This document shows positions 12,414 to 24,100 of a DNA stretch of 64,000 nt, in pieces. Where the stretch lies: positions 75,928,643-75,992,642 of the forward strand of contig CM049307.1 of assembly GCA_026874595.1 (NCBI GenBank), written 5' to 3'. This DNA is from Sipunculus nudus. Its lineage: Eukaryota; Annelida; Sipuncula; Golfingiida; Sipunculidae. The position numbers were made by a program, and so were the translations under genes. Position 1 is the first letter of the stretch, and each line of letters begins with the position of its first letter. Below the pieces are notes generated by a model. That model had not been told where the DNA came from, searched no databases, and was given only the letters and a program-made list of their open reading frames with translations.

Positions 12414-14322
12414 AGCTCAGTTGACTATAATCATGTGAGCTATAGTCATGGTCCTTTGTCCGTCGTCCGTCCTTACATTAACAGGGCACGTTTTGAAGGT
12501 ACTCGGTAAAACCCGGAATATCCGCAAAATTTCCGAGAATATTCCGAGATTTCTCGGAGTAAAAGTTAGTGCAATTTCCCTCGGCGGAGGACCCATTATA
12601 CAGTAGGAAAAAGTACCCATACCTATATATTATATAATAATCTTCCCATCTCTTTAGAATTCCGTTCTAATCATCGAATTTTATACGGTATATTCTACGT
12701 TTTTCCGAGCCAGATCTGAGCGGTCCGGGACGACGGCCATGTTTATGGCGGATCTTTCCTAAATGCGGCGGTTTTAAAGGAATTCTTAATAGTGAAAATA
12801 GGTTCACTAGGACTTTATTCCTTCGAGGTATTAAGAAAAAAACCTAAATTTTCCTTTAAAATCCCACTGTTACCTTTCAAGATTCGTAATATAAAACCAC
12901 TGATCTGATTTTGATCATATTTCATATACTAATTACTCTATATATTTCCTATATACATACAAGAAATGATGTCAGTATTGTGTAATTTTTTTTAAGTTAT
13001 GGGCCGGAACATTATGTACTTTGTAAAAAAAAAAAATCAGGAAATATATTTACTCAATAAACATGCGAGCTGCTGAAGCTAGAGACTTTTTTTGTCAGGG
13101 ATATAACTTTATTTAATCAAGATTCAACTGTATAATAAAAATTAGATCAGAATTTTGATTTTTTAAAAGTTATTAGTATAAATATAAAATCAGTAACTTA
13201 AATTTTACCCAAGTTTCACAATGACACTTTTTTTTTCCTGTAACTGCTGTGGATTTAATTTTCCCCCAAATCCCCTACAATGCCAAAAATTTGGTCACTA
13301 GGACTTTATTCCTTTGAGATATTAAGGAAAACTTCAATTTCACATTAAAAACCCATTGTTACAATTCAAGGCTGCCTAATATCAAAACCACAGATCGGAC
13401 TTTGATCATATATAATATACACATTTTTCTATACATTCGCTATTCACATGCCAGAAATGATGTCAGTATCGCTTAATGGTACTAAGTCATGGGCCCAAAC
13501 ATAATACACTTCGTAAAAAATATATATATATATATTTATATATATTTACTCCCTTAACATAAGATTTGCTGAAGATTGAGTTTTTTTTTGGTTGGGATAT
13601 AACATTATTTAATCAAGATTCAACTATATACCTAAAATTAGTTCTGAATTTTTCAAATTTTATAAGTAATAAGCATAAATGTTAAATCAGTACCTTAAAT
13701 TTTGCCCAAATTTGACCATGGAACGGTTGTTTCCTGTAAGCACTGTTGATATAATTTTCATATCATGCACACCAAGCGCGGTTTTTTTGCAGGGAAGGGT
13801 CAATGGGTGTCTTGCATAAAAATCGTCTAAGAAAAGGTCGTTGGTTAAGAGCGGGGAGTGGGGTGGGGTTGGGGGGGTTAGGGGGGGAGGGGGGTAACGA
13901 TAAGATATGTCAAACAAAGGTCGTTGGTTGAGAGCAGAAGTTGGGGGGGGGGGGGTCATAAGGATTTAAGCTTGTTATTTTGAAAGCTGAAAGAAATTCA
14001 ACAAAAACTGTAGTTGATGGTACTCACTACTGTAGTTTTTATGAGACCATGTCAGACCCAGGCTCTACCCAGCCCTTGTTCGGTCACCTGTATGTTGACC
14101 TTTCACCTGTCAGGTGTGACAATAGCACTCGATTTGTAAATAATATAAATGACATCAATTCTCTTCCCTGTCTCCAAAGCTACTATCAAAACCTCACATA
14201 AGTCAAACACCAACAACTCATTATACAGCTTATATTACCACAAAAAAACATGTGCCTCATTTCCAAATCATATTTTGTTATCATTTTATAACAGCTGAGC
14301 GCCGTGACCCATGGGTTCCTTG
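12414..14322 (+). mobile_element. Helitron/HINE-like element, copy III (nested)
   Basis: The head TTAGCTCAGTTGACTATAAT lies at 12413. The tail CAGCTGAGCGCCGTGACCC and ATGGGTTCCTTG lie at 14292-14322. The interior resembles copies I and II but includes an unrelated stretch at 12495-12780 (TTCCGAGAATATTCCGAG) and a G-rich stretch at 13850-13950. No coding content. Confidence 0.55.
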
Positions 14323-14914
14323 CAGTTCGTCCGTTAACAAGGCACAAATCCTTTAGACCTAAAAACTTTTAACTGTATATCCAGGGAGGTCCTAGGCAAG
14401 GCTCTTCGGAAACCTGAAATTAGGTCAACTGAGGTCATGGTAACCTTTATTTTGCGAACTACATGACAAAAACATGATTTTGAGCATCCAGTCAATCAGA
14501 TAGGGCACAATTTGTATCCACTCGGCCTAGAATCTTCTAACATGACATTCAGGTAGGTTCCATTCTCCATGGAAACTTGAAATTAGGCAATAGTGACCTA
14601 TATTACTGGCCACAAACATTTTAAGCACCTAGACAGTCGCACACTGTACAATTAACACTTTACTGTTGACCTAAAATCTTCTATCATGACATCCAGGGAT
14701 GTCCTTAAAAAATGTGCATCGTCATTTAAGGTCAGCTGAGAGCATACAAAAAGGCTAGATTTCATGGGAATAGCTGGACATATTATCATGAAACTTTTTC
14801 CTCTGGTTGATTTTGAAGAACTTTGATTGCTACAGTTGAATGGGGATACCACCTACAAACTGTGGCATCAGATGAAAAAATTCGTTTTGTGAATCTCTTT
14901 CCAGTCAGCTGAGC

Positions 14915-16206
14915 GTCTACGCTCTTTACACAGCGCTTTACCTATACACCTGCTACCTATATCGTAAGCGCTTTTTGTTTTGACCTCGTATCCTGAATAG
15001 CTACACCAGAGGGGAGCACTGTATTTTGGTCCCATCAGATGAGACCCTGTGCCGGAAGACACGACCTCAGCAAAACGGTTTACAAGCCAAGCGAAGAATA
15101 AACGAGTCAATGTTGTTCATTTCCTTTTGAGTGACAGCTCATCGCCCCGGCAACCGTTTGAACAGGCTACCGGCTAGGAGAGAATGGCTCGACACGTGGT
15201 TTGTGCACATAGGATGCCCGGCCGGTGAGCTATAATTCAAACGAAGTGTAATAACATAGGCTCCGTGCAAACCTCACCGGCTTGGTTCAGTTTTGCAGAC
15301 AACGGATACATGGCTACGCTAACATAGTTGTAATGTCATAATCGAATCGGTCGATGATGCGAGAATGCTGAGGGAGCAATTCAAATTCGACTGTTCTTTA
15401 CTAATTGTAACCATATACTGTCATCATGCGGCGCTTGAAGCGCAACTCTGGGCGGAGCCATGATGCTTTTCGAGTGTTTGTTAATTGACATTAGGTTGGA
15501 AACTACTCACATCATACGCATACATCTTTTCAGCAGACAGACCCGACCACCACCTATTGTCAATATGTATCATAAACGGTCAAAATAGGCGGCCGGAACA
15601 TTACTAGTATCTTTAGAAGCGCAAGATTTCCGCTGCCATGACTCACTTGTAGTAATCACCCTGTCCGTCCGTCAGTCTGTTTTTTCTTTCTGTATGTTTT
15701 TTTTTTCAAATTTATTACAGGATGAAAACTCAAGATTTGGATTGACATACGGATTTCAAACTTGCCTTATATATGGCCCACCTGTAATTAAAAAAACTGA
15801 TTGATTTTGGGGTCAAAATCACAGGACCAACTTCTTTAGAAAGACTGTCGATGCATTTTAAGCAAAACCTTTCATTCTAAACCTTCCATCTTCCACATAT
15901 AGCTAACCTGCCAATAGGGGAAGAATCTGATTGGTTTTTGGGTCACAAGGTCAAAGGTCAAATTCATAGGAGCCATCTGTCAACAAATTTGTTTCCAGAT
16001 GATAACTACAGTTTGGATTCACATATTGTTTTCAAACTTGACATATAAATGACCCACCAATAAGGTAAGACCCCTTTTGTTTTTGGGGTCATGACGTCAA
16101 AGGACCCGCTTCTTTAAAATGATTGTGGATGCATTTTAAACCAAACTTTCATCCAAAACATTTTTTTAGATATATTCAGCTGAGCGTCGAGACCCATGGG
16201 TCCCTG
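14915..16206. mobile_element. Degraded repeat remnants ending in an element tail
   Basis: No gene is seen. From about 15660 there are CCGTCCGTC words and two diverged units containing 'GGTCAAAGGTCAAATTCATAGG'-like and 'GATTGTGGATGCATTTTAA' sequence. It ends in the recurrent tail CAGCTGAGCGTCGAGACCC, ATGGGTCCC at 16176-16206. Confidence 0.45.
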
Positions 16207-17066
16207 TTTACATATTTTAATTGGCCCCTCCCCCAACCAATATGAGACACCTCCTCCAAAGCCCTTCCCCATATATCACCATGTTGTCATATTGCTGGAA
16301 GCAAAAGAAAGCCCTGCAGCATATAAATTGATGTTACTGTTTGTTCGCCATTGGTGCATCAGAGATGTTTATGTATGGGACGAATTTCAGCTATGCATAT
16401 ACAAGAAAGATAATTGCTTATTTTTTCGTTACAATCAAAGGAAAAATCATTGCTGAGAAGAAAAACCATCAGCCCTTAGCCTCTGATTAGCTCCAAAGTG
16501 TGATGTTAAACAATAAAAGGATATTTTGGTTGACTAGAATGGCTGTGGTATAGTTCTTTATATTGACACAAAATAAAATCCAGGTACCACTCAAGCAACT
16601 GGCTATGAACTCCCTTCGGTAAGCCATTGGACCACACGATCACGTGATCTTTTAAGCAGGCTGGCGCGGAGATCTTTCACGAGTCCTACCACTTGATTTC
16701 GAGAATATATCTGTTGTAATTTATCGGCATGGCCATGCTGTAGCTTCAAAACTCTGCCCTGAGTCTAACCCTACAACAACAATATACTGTGTCTTCAAAT
16801 AACACTTGCATGGAATTTTATTTCTGAACGCCAAAAGTTCAAAGAAGTGTTTTTTTTCCTCGTAAATGCAGGACACTTGGTCGACTTGAACTCAGCATCG
16901 ATCTTACCATTGCAGTCCTGGCAAAGGTAAATGACCAAAAAAGTGTAGGTGCTCCGGAAAAAAAAGAGCAGACGTCTTTGAAAAAAAGATTAAAAAAAGA
17001 GTAAAATTAGCGTCAATTCCCCAATTTACATCACAGACTGAATAAAGATGTGCTTCGCATAGCACA

Positions 17067-17129
<63 letters not shown>

Positions 17130-19500
17130 TATCATTCCGAAAGTCAGAAATATACATGGCGCACATCCGAATTTATGAAGATAAGGACATTTTCCACATG
17201 ATGTGACACATGCTGGTTATTTGCACACACAAAAATGGGAAAATGTCCCATTCTTGTTCTAACTGAACTGTTAAAGCAGGAGAGAAACAGTAAACATCGG
17301 AATTCTTAAATGAAAAAAAAAGAGTAAACAAGAGGTAGCGACTTGTTTAACTGCTAAACTATCCCCGCCCTCGATATTACATGTGTACCATATAGTTGTG
17401 GGTATAATGTACGTCATACTTAAGCAATAACACTTTATGAAAAAAGCTGTCAATTACTTTATGGATACTTGAACAGTTTTGCGAAATGTAGGAATCTTAG
17501 TATGTAACACTTGCAAGTCTTTGAGGTGCTGGTACTGCCATGAAATCTACTGACTCGATAATCAAAATTTGACAGAAAAAATACCGAACAAATCCATGAT
17601 CGATAGAACAAACAGGAAATGCTGATTTTATTCTCATACCTTCATTCTCAGCAAAACACCAAACGAAAAAATTCCCCTTTACTGTTACATCAGTATCAAA
17701 TAAAGACGATCTCTATACGATAGTTAAACTTTTGGCAACTAACTTGTTACTCCTTTCTTTTCGAGCATTTCTTATCCTCCCGCCAGAGGAAATTTACACT
17801 CAAAACAAACACCTAGTAAGGCTTGTGGGGACGGCCAGGACATAACCGTCTCAACGATCAAACTTAAAATAAAAATTCATTAGAGTCCAAGAAAAAGTTC
17901 TACACTAACAACGCATGCTTACCAGAACGTACTTATTTCATTAAGCCTGTATCACAGAAACAAGATGGGAGGAATGATGTATTAAAATTTAGATTCCAAG
18001 AAAAAGTTCTGCACTGAACAAACGCATGCTTACCAGAATGTACTTATTTCATAGAGCCTGTATCACAAAAACAAGCTGGGAGGAATGATGTGAAAAAAAT
18101 TATATTTTCAAATAATTAGTTTCTTTTCCTCTGTAAATCGATAACCTCACCAACAGAACACGCCTGGTAGGAATGATGTATCCAAATTTTTATTTTCATA
18201 TATTTCGTTTCATTTCGTCTGTAAAATCAATAATCTCATAAACATCTTTGTATTTACTTTTTTTTTTCAAATAAAACATACAATTTTATATAAACATTTT
18301 ATCTAGAGCTCATTTGATGTGATGTAGCGTCCGTCCAAAATGTTAAAATGCCTCTCCTTTATTTTTTTACCTTTTTTTCTTTTGTTTATCTTAAGTTCTG
18401 ATTCATGTCTGATGGGGCTAGGTGTGGGCTGTGAAAATTCGACACAAAATTATAAAATTCATTATTTACTCAAATTAACTTTTTTTTAAATCACAAAAAT
18501 GGGCCAACATTAATTTTTTTTTATTTCCTCTGATGGGGCTAGATGCGGGCTTCTTAATTTCTACACAGAATTTTGAAAAATTACTTATGCATTTTTTTCA
18601 AAATCGCAATTTTTTTTCTTGGCCGATTTGTAATTTTTGTTTCATCGCATATTGAACATTGGACTCTTCTCTACGAGTTTGATGCATTGCTCATTTCCCC
18701 CCTAAAATTTGATACAAAGTTTGTTTCATTACCTCAGATCAGCTTGAAAACTCTTGACCTTGATCTTCAAGTTCTTCAAGTATCAGAAATAACATATTTT
18801 CCCCTTAGTTTTACGGATGGAGGCATATGGGTAGCGCCATACTGGCCCTCTGATAATAGAGATCCCCGACTAAGCCTTTTACATAATTCTTTTATGAAGG
18901 AATGCATTATAAGGAAGAACCCTGTCAACTGTGGTGTCAGAAGGTCGAGATAACATCTAAAGTTAATCTCAGTTTGACTGAATAATTCCTGTTGTGAATG
19001 TTAAGCTATATAGTCATGCTGTTCAGCTGAGCGTCATGACCAATTGGTCACATGCATGTTGATTTGTTACACCGTTTGAACAGTGAACAACTGTATGACA
19101 AAAGCACTTTCTAATGAGCGATTCTTATTACATGTTCATCAGTCTTGTATGTTCAGTTCCAATTATATTTCAATTCATGCTTTTTTCTTATATCCAATTT
19201 CCCCTCAATTTCCAATACAATATCAGTTAAATTCAGAATTTACTCCAGGTCTTGCCGCTTTGGAGGGAATATTTAGGTTTTTTTGCAAGTGGCATAAGTC
19301 AGAAGGTAAGAAACATTCAATCTTGGTAGACGATTTACAAAATATATTCAACACGCGAAGTACGTTAAAGAATTTAATTCTTATTGATAAATTTTAACTT
19401 CATCTATAATGATCGTCTGTCAGACAAATATGTCGGTTTTAACAGAATAATCATTTTACCTGAGATTAATTAAAAAAAAACATATATAACTGAAATATAT

Positions 19501-19558
<58 letters not shown>
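16207..19558. other. Noncoding spacer with local duplications
   Basis: No gene is recognised. It holds a (TA)n tract at 17071-17127, a two-copy 108-base tandem (starts 17881 and 17989, CCAAGAAAAAGTTCT to GGGAGGAATGATGT, with a partial third near 18150), a duplicated TCTGATGGGGCTAG segment at 18407 and about 18530, a solo element tail CAGCTGAGCGTCATGACCAA at 19024-19050 and a second (TA)n tract at 19494-19558. Confidence 0.5.
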
Positions 19559-20466
19559 CACTTTTAATATTGGTGTAAAATTTACGGTAATATTCCCGAA
19601 TAAAATACAGTGCCACCGTAATTTTCAAGTTGTACGGCAGTCCACTGTAAATGAGAGCTTCTACAGTAACCGTGAGATTACGGCCACGACTGTAAAGATC
19701 AGTGCCCGTTGCTGGCTTATCACGCATAGCCAGCCGAACGCGCCCTTTCTTCGTGTTACATACGGGCATCCAGACACGTGCAGCCCCTGGAGCAGCTATG
19801 TAACCAGCAACGTGACAGCAAATCACATCAACGGCCAGCTATTCTGCGGGAAATTTGAAAGCAATTCTAAGTGTAACCTTTCAAATATAATTTGTATAGC
19901 ATATACAGTATATAGCATTCATTTCCTTTATTTGCCTGATATATGCAATATTTTTTATCACAATTTAATGTATGGGATAATGTTGAATTAATCAATCTTT
20001 GTTTAAGTGAAATGTCTTTTATACTTTTATTTTTTACTGTTTGAAATATATATGAGCGTATGTGTTCGTGAGGTTGTGTTCGTGTGCGTAAGTATAATGC
20101 GTTGTGCAGGAGTGGAGTGTTTAACATAGAAGATTTGTATCCCAATGCTTTTTAAAGTGTGCCCTTGCTAAAAAAAGTTTTCTTTCCACGTGCATATATC
20201 ATTTAAGGACAGATAATATAGAGTTTAAGTACAGTAAAAAGCTTACAAACATTTATTTTTCTATATTATTATGGTAATTGACCCTATATTAATACAGCAA
20301 AAGCTGTGAATTTTACGGTCATGACTGTAAAAATTACGGCCGCGGCTGTGAAATTATGGTCATACTGTAAGAAAATACAGTAATGACTGTAAAAATTTAC
20401 AGTAAAAGGATGGAAGTCTCAGCTGCCGGTTTAATACCGTAAATTTTACGGTGATTGCTAAGAGTG
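19559..20466. mobile_element. MITE with about 32-bp TIRs and TA target duplication
   Basis: The left end CACTTTTAATATTGGTGTAA continues into AATTTACGGTA. The reverse complement of the right end is CACTCTTAGCAATCACCGTA followed by AAATTTACGGTA. Both are flanked by TA (19557-19558, 20467-20468). Internal GACTGTAAAAATTACGG motifs repeat near 20320-20400. There is no transposase, so it is non-autonomous. The TA duplication fits Tc1/mariner-like mobilisation. The left copy landed in a (TA)n tract. Confidence 0.65.
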
Positions 20467-20810
20467 TATATATATGCACGGCACGCAGAATAGCTGATCT
20501 AAAATCTGTAAGTAGTGCGACATGTGCTGGACTACAAATAAAGTGATGTTTTTAATGTCAATGTTGTATTTTAACTCCATTCCATCACATTATGTTGCAG
20601 AGACGAAAGGTATAAGACCGGTCTTGGACGACTTTTTACTATAACTTTCCGTTTAATTTCTATTACCATTTGACCTAATCAAATTTAAAGCAAATTTAAA
20701 CGCTGACACGTTCAGTTAAAATCTCGTTGTTCTCGCATAATTAGGTCACTGTATATGACCTGTATTTATGAGTGATGACCTTTTCAATGCACACTCAGAC
20801 GTCGCTCTTA

Positions 20811-20816
20811 TTTATT
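20811..20816 (-). terminator. Possible polyadenylation signal of gene A
   Basis: TTTATT on the plus strand reads AATAAA on the gene strand, about 130 bases past the gene A stop. It is the first canonical hexamer I noticed there. No transcript evidence is available. Confidence 0.35.
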
Positions 20817-20943
20817 CATTTTTTATCTGCAAATAATTCTACATTAACATGCGTATGTTTCTTTAATATGCCTTATCTATCACTTACTTACTAATACAAT
20901 AGTAATGTATCTTAATATTCGTCGCGCGGTTTGTCACGCAAGG

Positions 20944-21116
20944 TCATAGTTTACTGATGAGGGACGAGTCCAATTTGCCTGGGTTATCAGCTCCAAGTAG
21001 TACCATATTGCTGAAGAACTCTTGCTGTAAAATTTCAAGGATCATCTCCACCCCCTTCTGACCATTATAAGCGAGTCCGTACCATACGGGGCGTCCAATA
21101 AACACCGCCCGGGCTC
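20944..21116 (-). CDS. Gene A exon 5 (terminal)
   Basis: The acceptor TTCTTACAG leads into [19 protein letters not shown], the conserved C-terminal FMN phosphate loop and helix. It ends LDSSLISKL with TGA at 20944-20946. The paralogues continue for several more residues with a Cys-containing tail instead of SKL. I could not tell whether SKL functions as PTS1. Confidence 0.85.
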
Positions 21117-24100
21117 CTGTAAGAAAAAAATGATTTTATCACATATTTAAAATTATATGTTATTAAAGAAATATAATTTGACCAATAGTAATAGATATTT
21201 GTTTACTCGACAGGATGCGTTGAGGATAAATTTATGCGTTTTTCAATTATTCGTTAGTAAGTGCCAGAGCATGTTATTGAAATAAACGGCAGCACCACCC
21301 TTTCGACAGAGGTAATTTCTACTCAAAATCTCAACTGTCAGACTTTAAAAGCAAAATTTGTTACATTTCAATGAAATAACTTCTGTTTACATTTCACATG
21401 CACATGCTTACAAAATATTACCTTCTTTCTTGAAGTCCCTACAAAAAAAGCCCATGTTCGTGTAATTTGCTTTGAAACAATTCATATCTAATGTAAATAT
21501 TGACAAAACCATTATTATCATGTTTAATAATTCAGAAATTTCCAGTGTCCTAACTTATGCACTGGAGTGCTGGTTTTAAAATACAGTGAAACTCCTACTT
21601 GCGGACAACTCAGTAAGGCGGACAACTCAATAATGCGGACAATAAATCTCAGTCCCTTCAGTTTTGCCTCTATATTATGTTAAACGTAAACACAATAAAT
21701 CGGACAACTCGCTATCCCGGACAACGGACAAACTTTCCCGTCCCGCCAGCATATCCAGTACCTATTACGACCCTTTAAAGCGGACAGACATCGCGAGTTC
21801 TCTTTTGTTCATGTATTTCCGGGAGATGGCGCTCCGAGGTCATGACCTCTATGACCTGTTTTGGTCAAAGCGACAGCCCGGGGACAAGCGTAATTTGGTG
21901 AACCATTGGAAAGTTATATGTAAATATACAATATCGAAATTGTTGTGTACTTCTATAAATGTCTTGATAACACGTAAATAAAATTTATGTAGCCTATTTC
22001 AATTAGGCGCACATTAATGAAGGATATCAGAAACATTCAATGACGAATTGACGCAATATGCCAAACTCCTCTAAATAGGACAACTCACTATAGTCCGTTT
22101 CAGCACCCCTGTCCACCTTTTTTTTCGTGATTATTTTTTTATAATCAAGGAACGTCCAAACTTTTTTATCTAAGGGCAGAAAGAGGAGAAAGCGTAATTA
22201 ACTATTATAGAAATAATAGCGTACCTTATGTAATTTCCTTGTAAACAATTTAAAACCATTTTAGGAGTAACAAGTCTATTCTGTAGCGACATCGTGCCAC
22301 TAATCTGTGATGGTGCATATCAGGGATTAGTGATGACGTCATACTAGACGTGACGTAGTTGTACTAAAGAGGCGCCCAAATTCATTGGACCAATAATCAA
22401 GAGCTGCCGACCCCTGTAAACTTACAGCGAGAATTGTATTCTCCGCGTGCACGCGCTTCACTGTTACCTCACATTACTTTATCTCCATATCCAAGGAGGA
22501 TAAACAATGGCCACTTATTAGGGACGCCATGAACCACGGACACATATGAGATATATCAACCAGGCCGTAAAGTGAATAATATTTATATTTTGAGTAGGTA
22601 AGGTACCAAAAATTACGCTTTTGCCTCTTTATGCCATTGGTGCAAATTTTGTTTTGCAAGTTTGTCTGATGTAGAGATAATCGCGAAAAAACAGGTGGAC
22701 AGGGGTGCTGGAACGGACTATAATACGGACAAAATCATTCAGTCCCTTGAGTGTCCGGCCTCGGGGAGTTTCACTGTATATCTGATAAGTTAAAGAAACA
22801 GCTAAATAACACCATGAAGAGAATAGATAGAATAAATAGTATTTCTCTGGCCACACACCAGAAAATCTGTGAAACCAAATTAATGGCCTTCGTATCAAAG
22901 GTCATGAACGGCACTCTACATCCCCTACATTCAGAGTTCAGTTTTTTCCTTAAGGTTAATGCTTGGATGCAACATTCTGCGGGACAACTCGCTTGTACCC
23001 AACGGATATGGCCGAGGAGTTCCGAATGGGCACATGCCGAACCAGCATGACGGAGGAGTTCGGTTTAAACTGGCACAGGACTTGTTGAAATCAACAGTGA
23101 AATTGTCAAGCACTGCGTGATAATGAACCAGTGCTCCGGGAACAAAACAAGTCACGTTACCATTGTGACGTCATGGCGCCAACCTGGCTGTGATACAATA
23201 CGATTTGCACGGACCTTCTAATAGCGGAATATATTACAGGCCGCTAAAGTCTTGGATCAGGAAAAGATGAGCGAAAAAGGAGCATGATCTCGACAGCCTG
23301 ATGCAAGCTCTCACGGGACAGGATTTTGAAGTTAGAAGAAACTGCCGAAAATAATCAAATTTCAAGATTCCTTCGACTTGCTCGGTCAGTATTTTATATT
23401 TACATCTTATGAAGCATTTATGATTGGCATTGCCTTTAATAGCTTTATATTGGCCAAGGGTAGCCAGTATGAAGACCATACCAATAAAAATTGTAATAAT
23501 ATATTGTGACACGTACCAAGAGCGATGGCCTTTGCGACATCAATGCCCGTCCGTATCCCTCCGTCCATGTACACTTCCGCCCGTCCTTCTACCGCCTCAA
23601 CTATATCCTTCAGGGCGTCTATACTCGCCGGGAGCGAGTCGAGGTTCCTATGTTTAAAGAGGCAAATTTAACAATCAAAATATTTAATAAAACAGTTAGT
23701 GCTCCGGTTGTAGAAAAATTTCGGAACATTTAATGACATTAATCAGACGTGACTATATAGACTGATTTAGTTCATAATTTGCGCTACCGTTGTCCGTATG
23801 CTTCAGGAATAATCCACAATGCATCTGAAACATCCACTCTGTACGTTATTGTGCGTTCTATCGTGCAGCAATTTGTCAATAAGATGCCGATCAACAGGCT
23901 CCTGGCCAATTACATTTCAGTTTACATGCCTTTCATAGGGTTCCACGATTTCATGAAGCAATAAACGCCGAAAAAAATTTGCAAAGGGCTCGGTCATTAG
24001 CTAATTTTCGGGGAGGCCATTCTGACTAATTTTTGGCCATGAGCCAATAAAATGCAACCCAGCCCCCCTTGCCTTCGTGTATGGTAAAGGAGGCTTTTTT

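Larger units (their letters stand above)
9841..14914 (+). mobile_element. Nested element: outer copy interrupted by two related insertions
   Basis: The outer element starts with a degraded head at 9841 (GGTCGGCTGATTAAAAGTAA then CTGAGCTATAGCGATC) and carries the unit seen in the 31-34 kb array. The unit is interrupted at about 10200 by one inner element and resumes at about 12110 (GAGACCTTCAAATTAAG). It is interrupted again at about 12414 and resumes at about 14326 (GTCCGTTAACAAGGCAC). A tail-like CCAGTCAGCTGAGCGTC lies at about 14896-14912, matching the tail context at 34248-34262. No protein is encoded. Confidence 0.5.

Noticed and set aside
18573-18953. 126-codon open frame
   Set aside because: It begins in a T-rich stretch and has no family resemblance.
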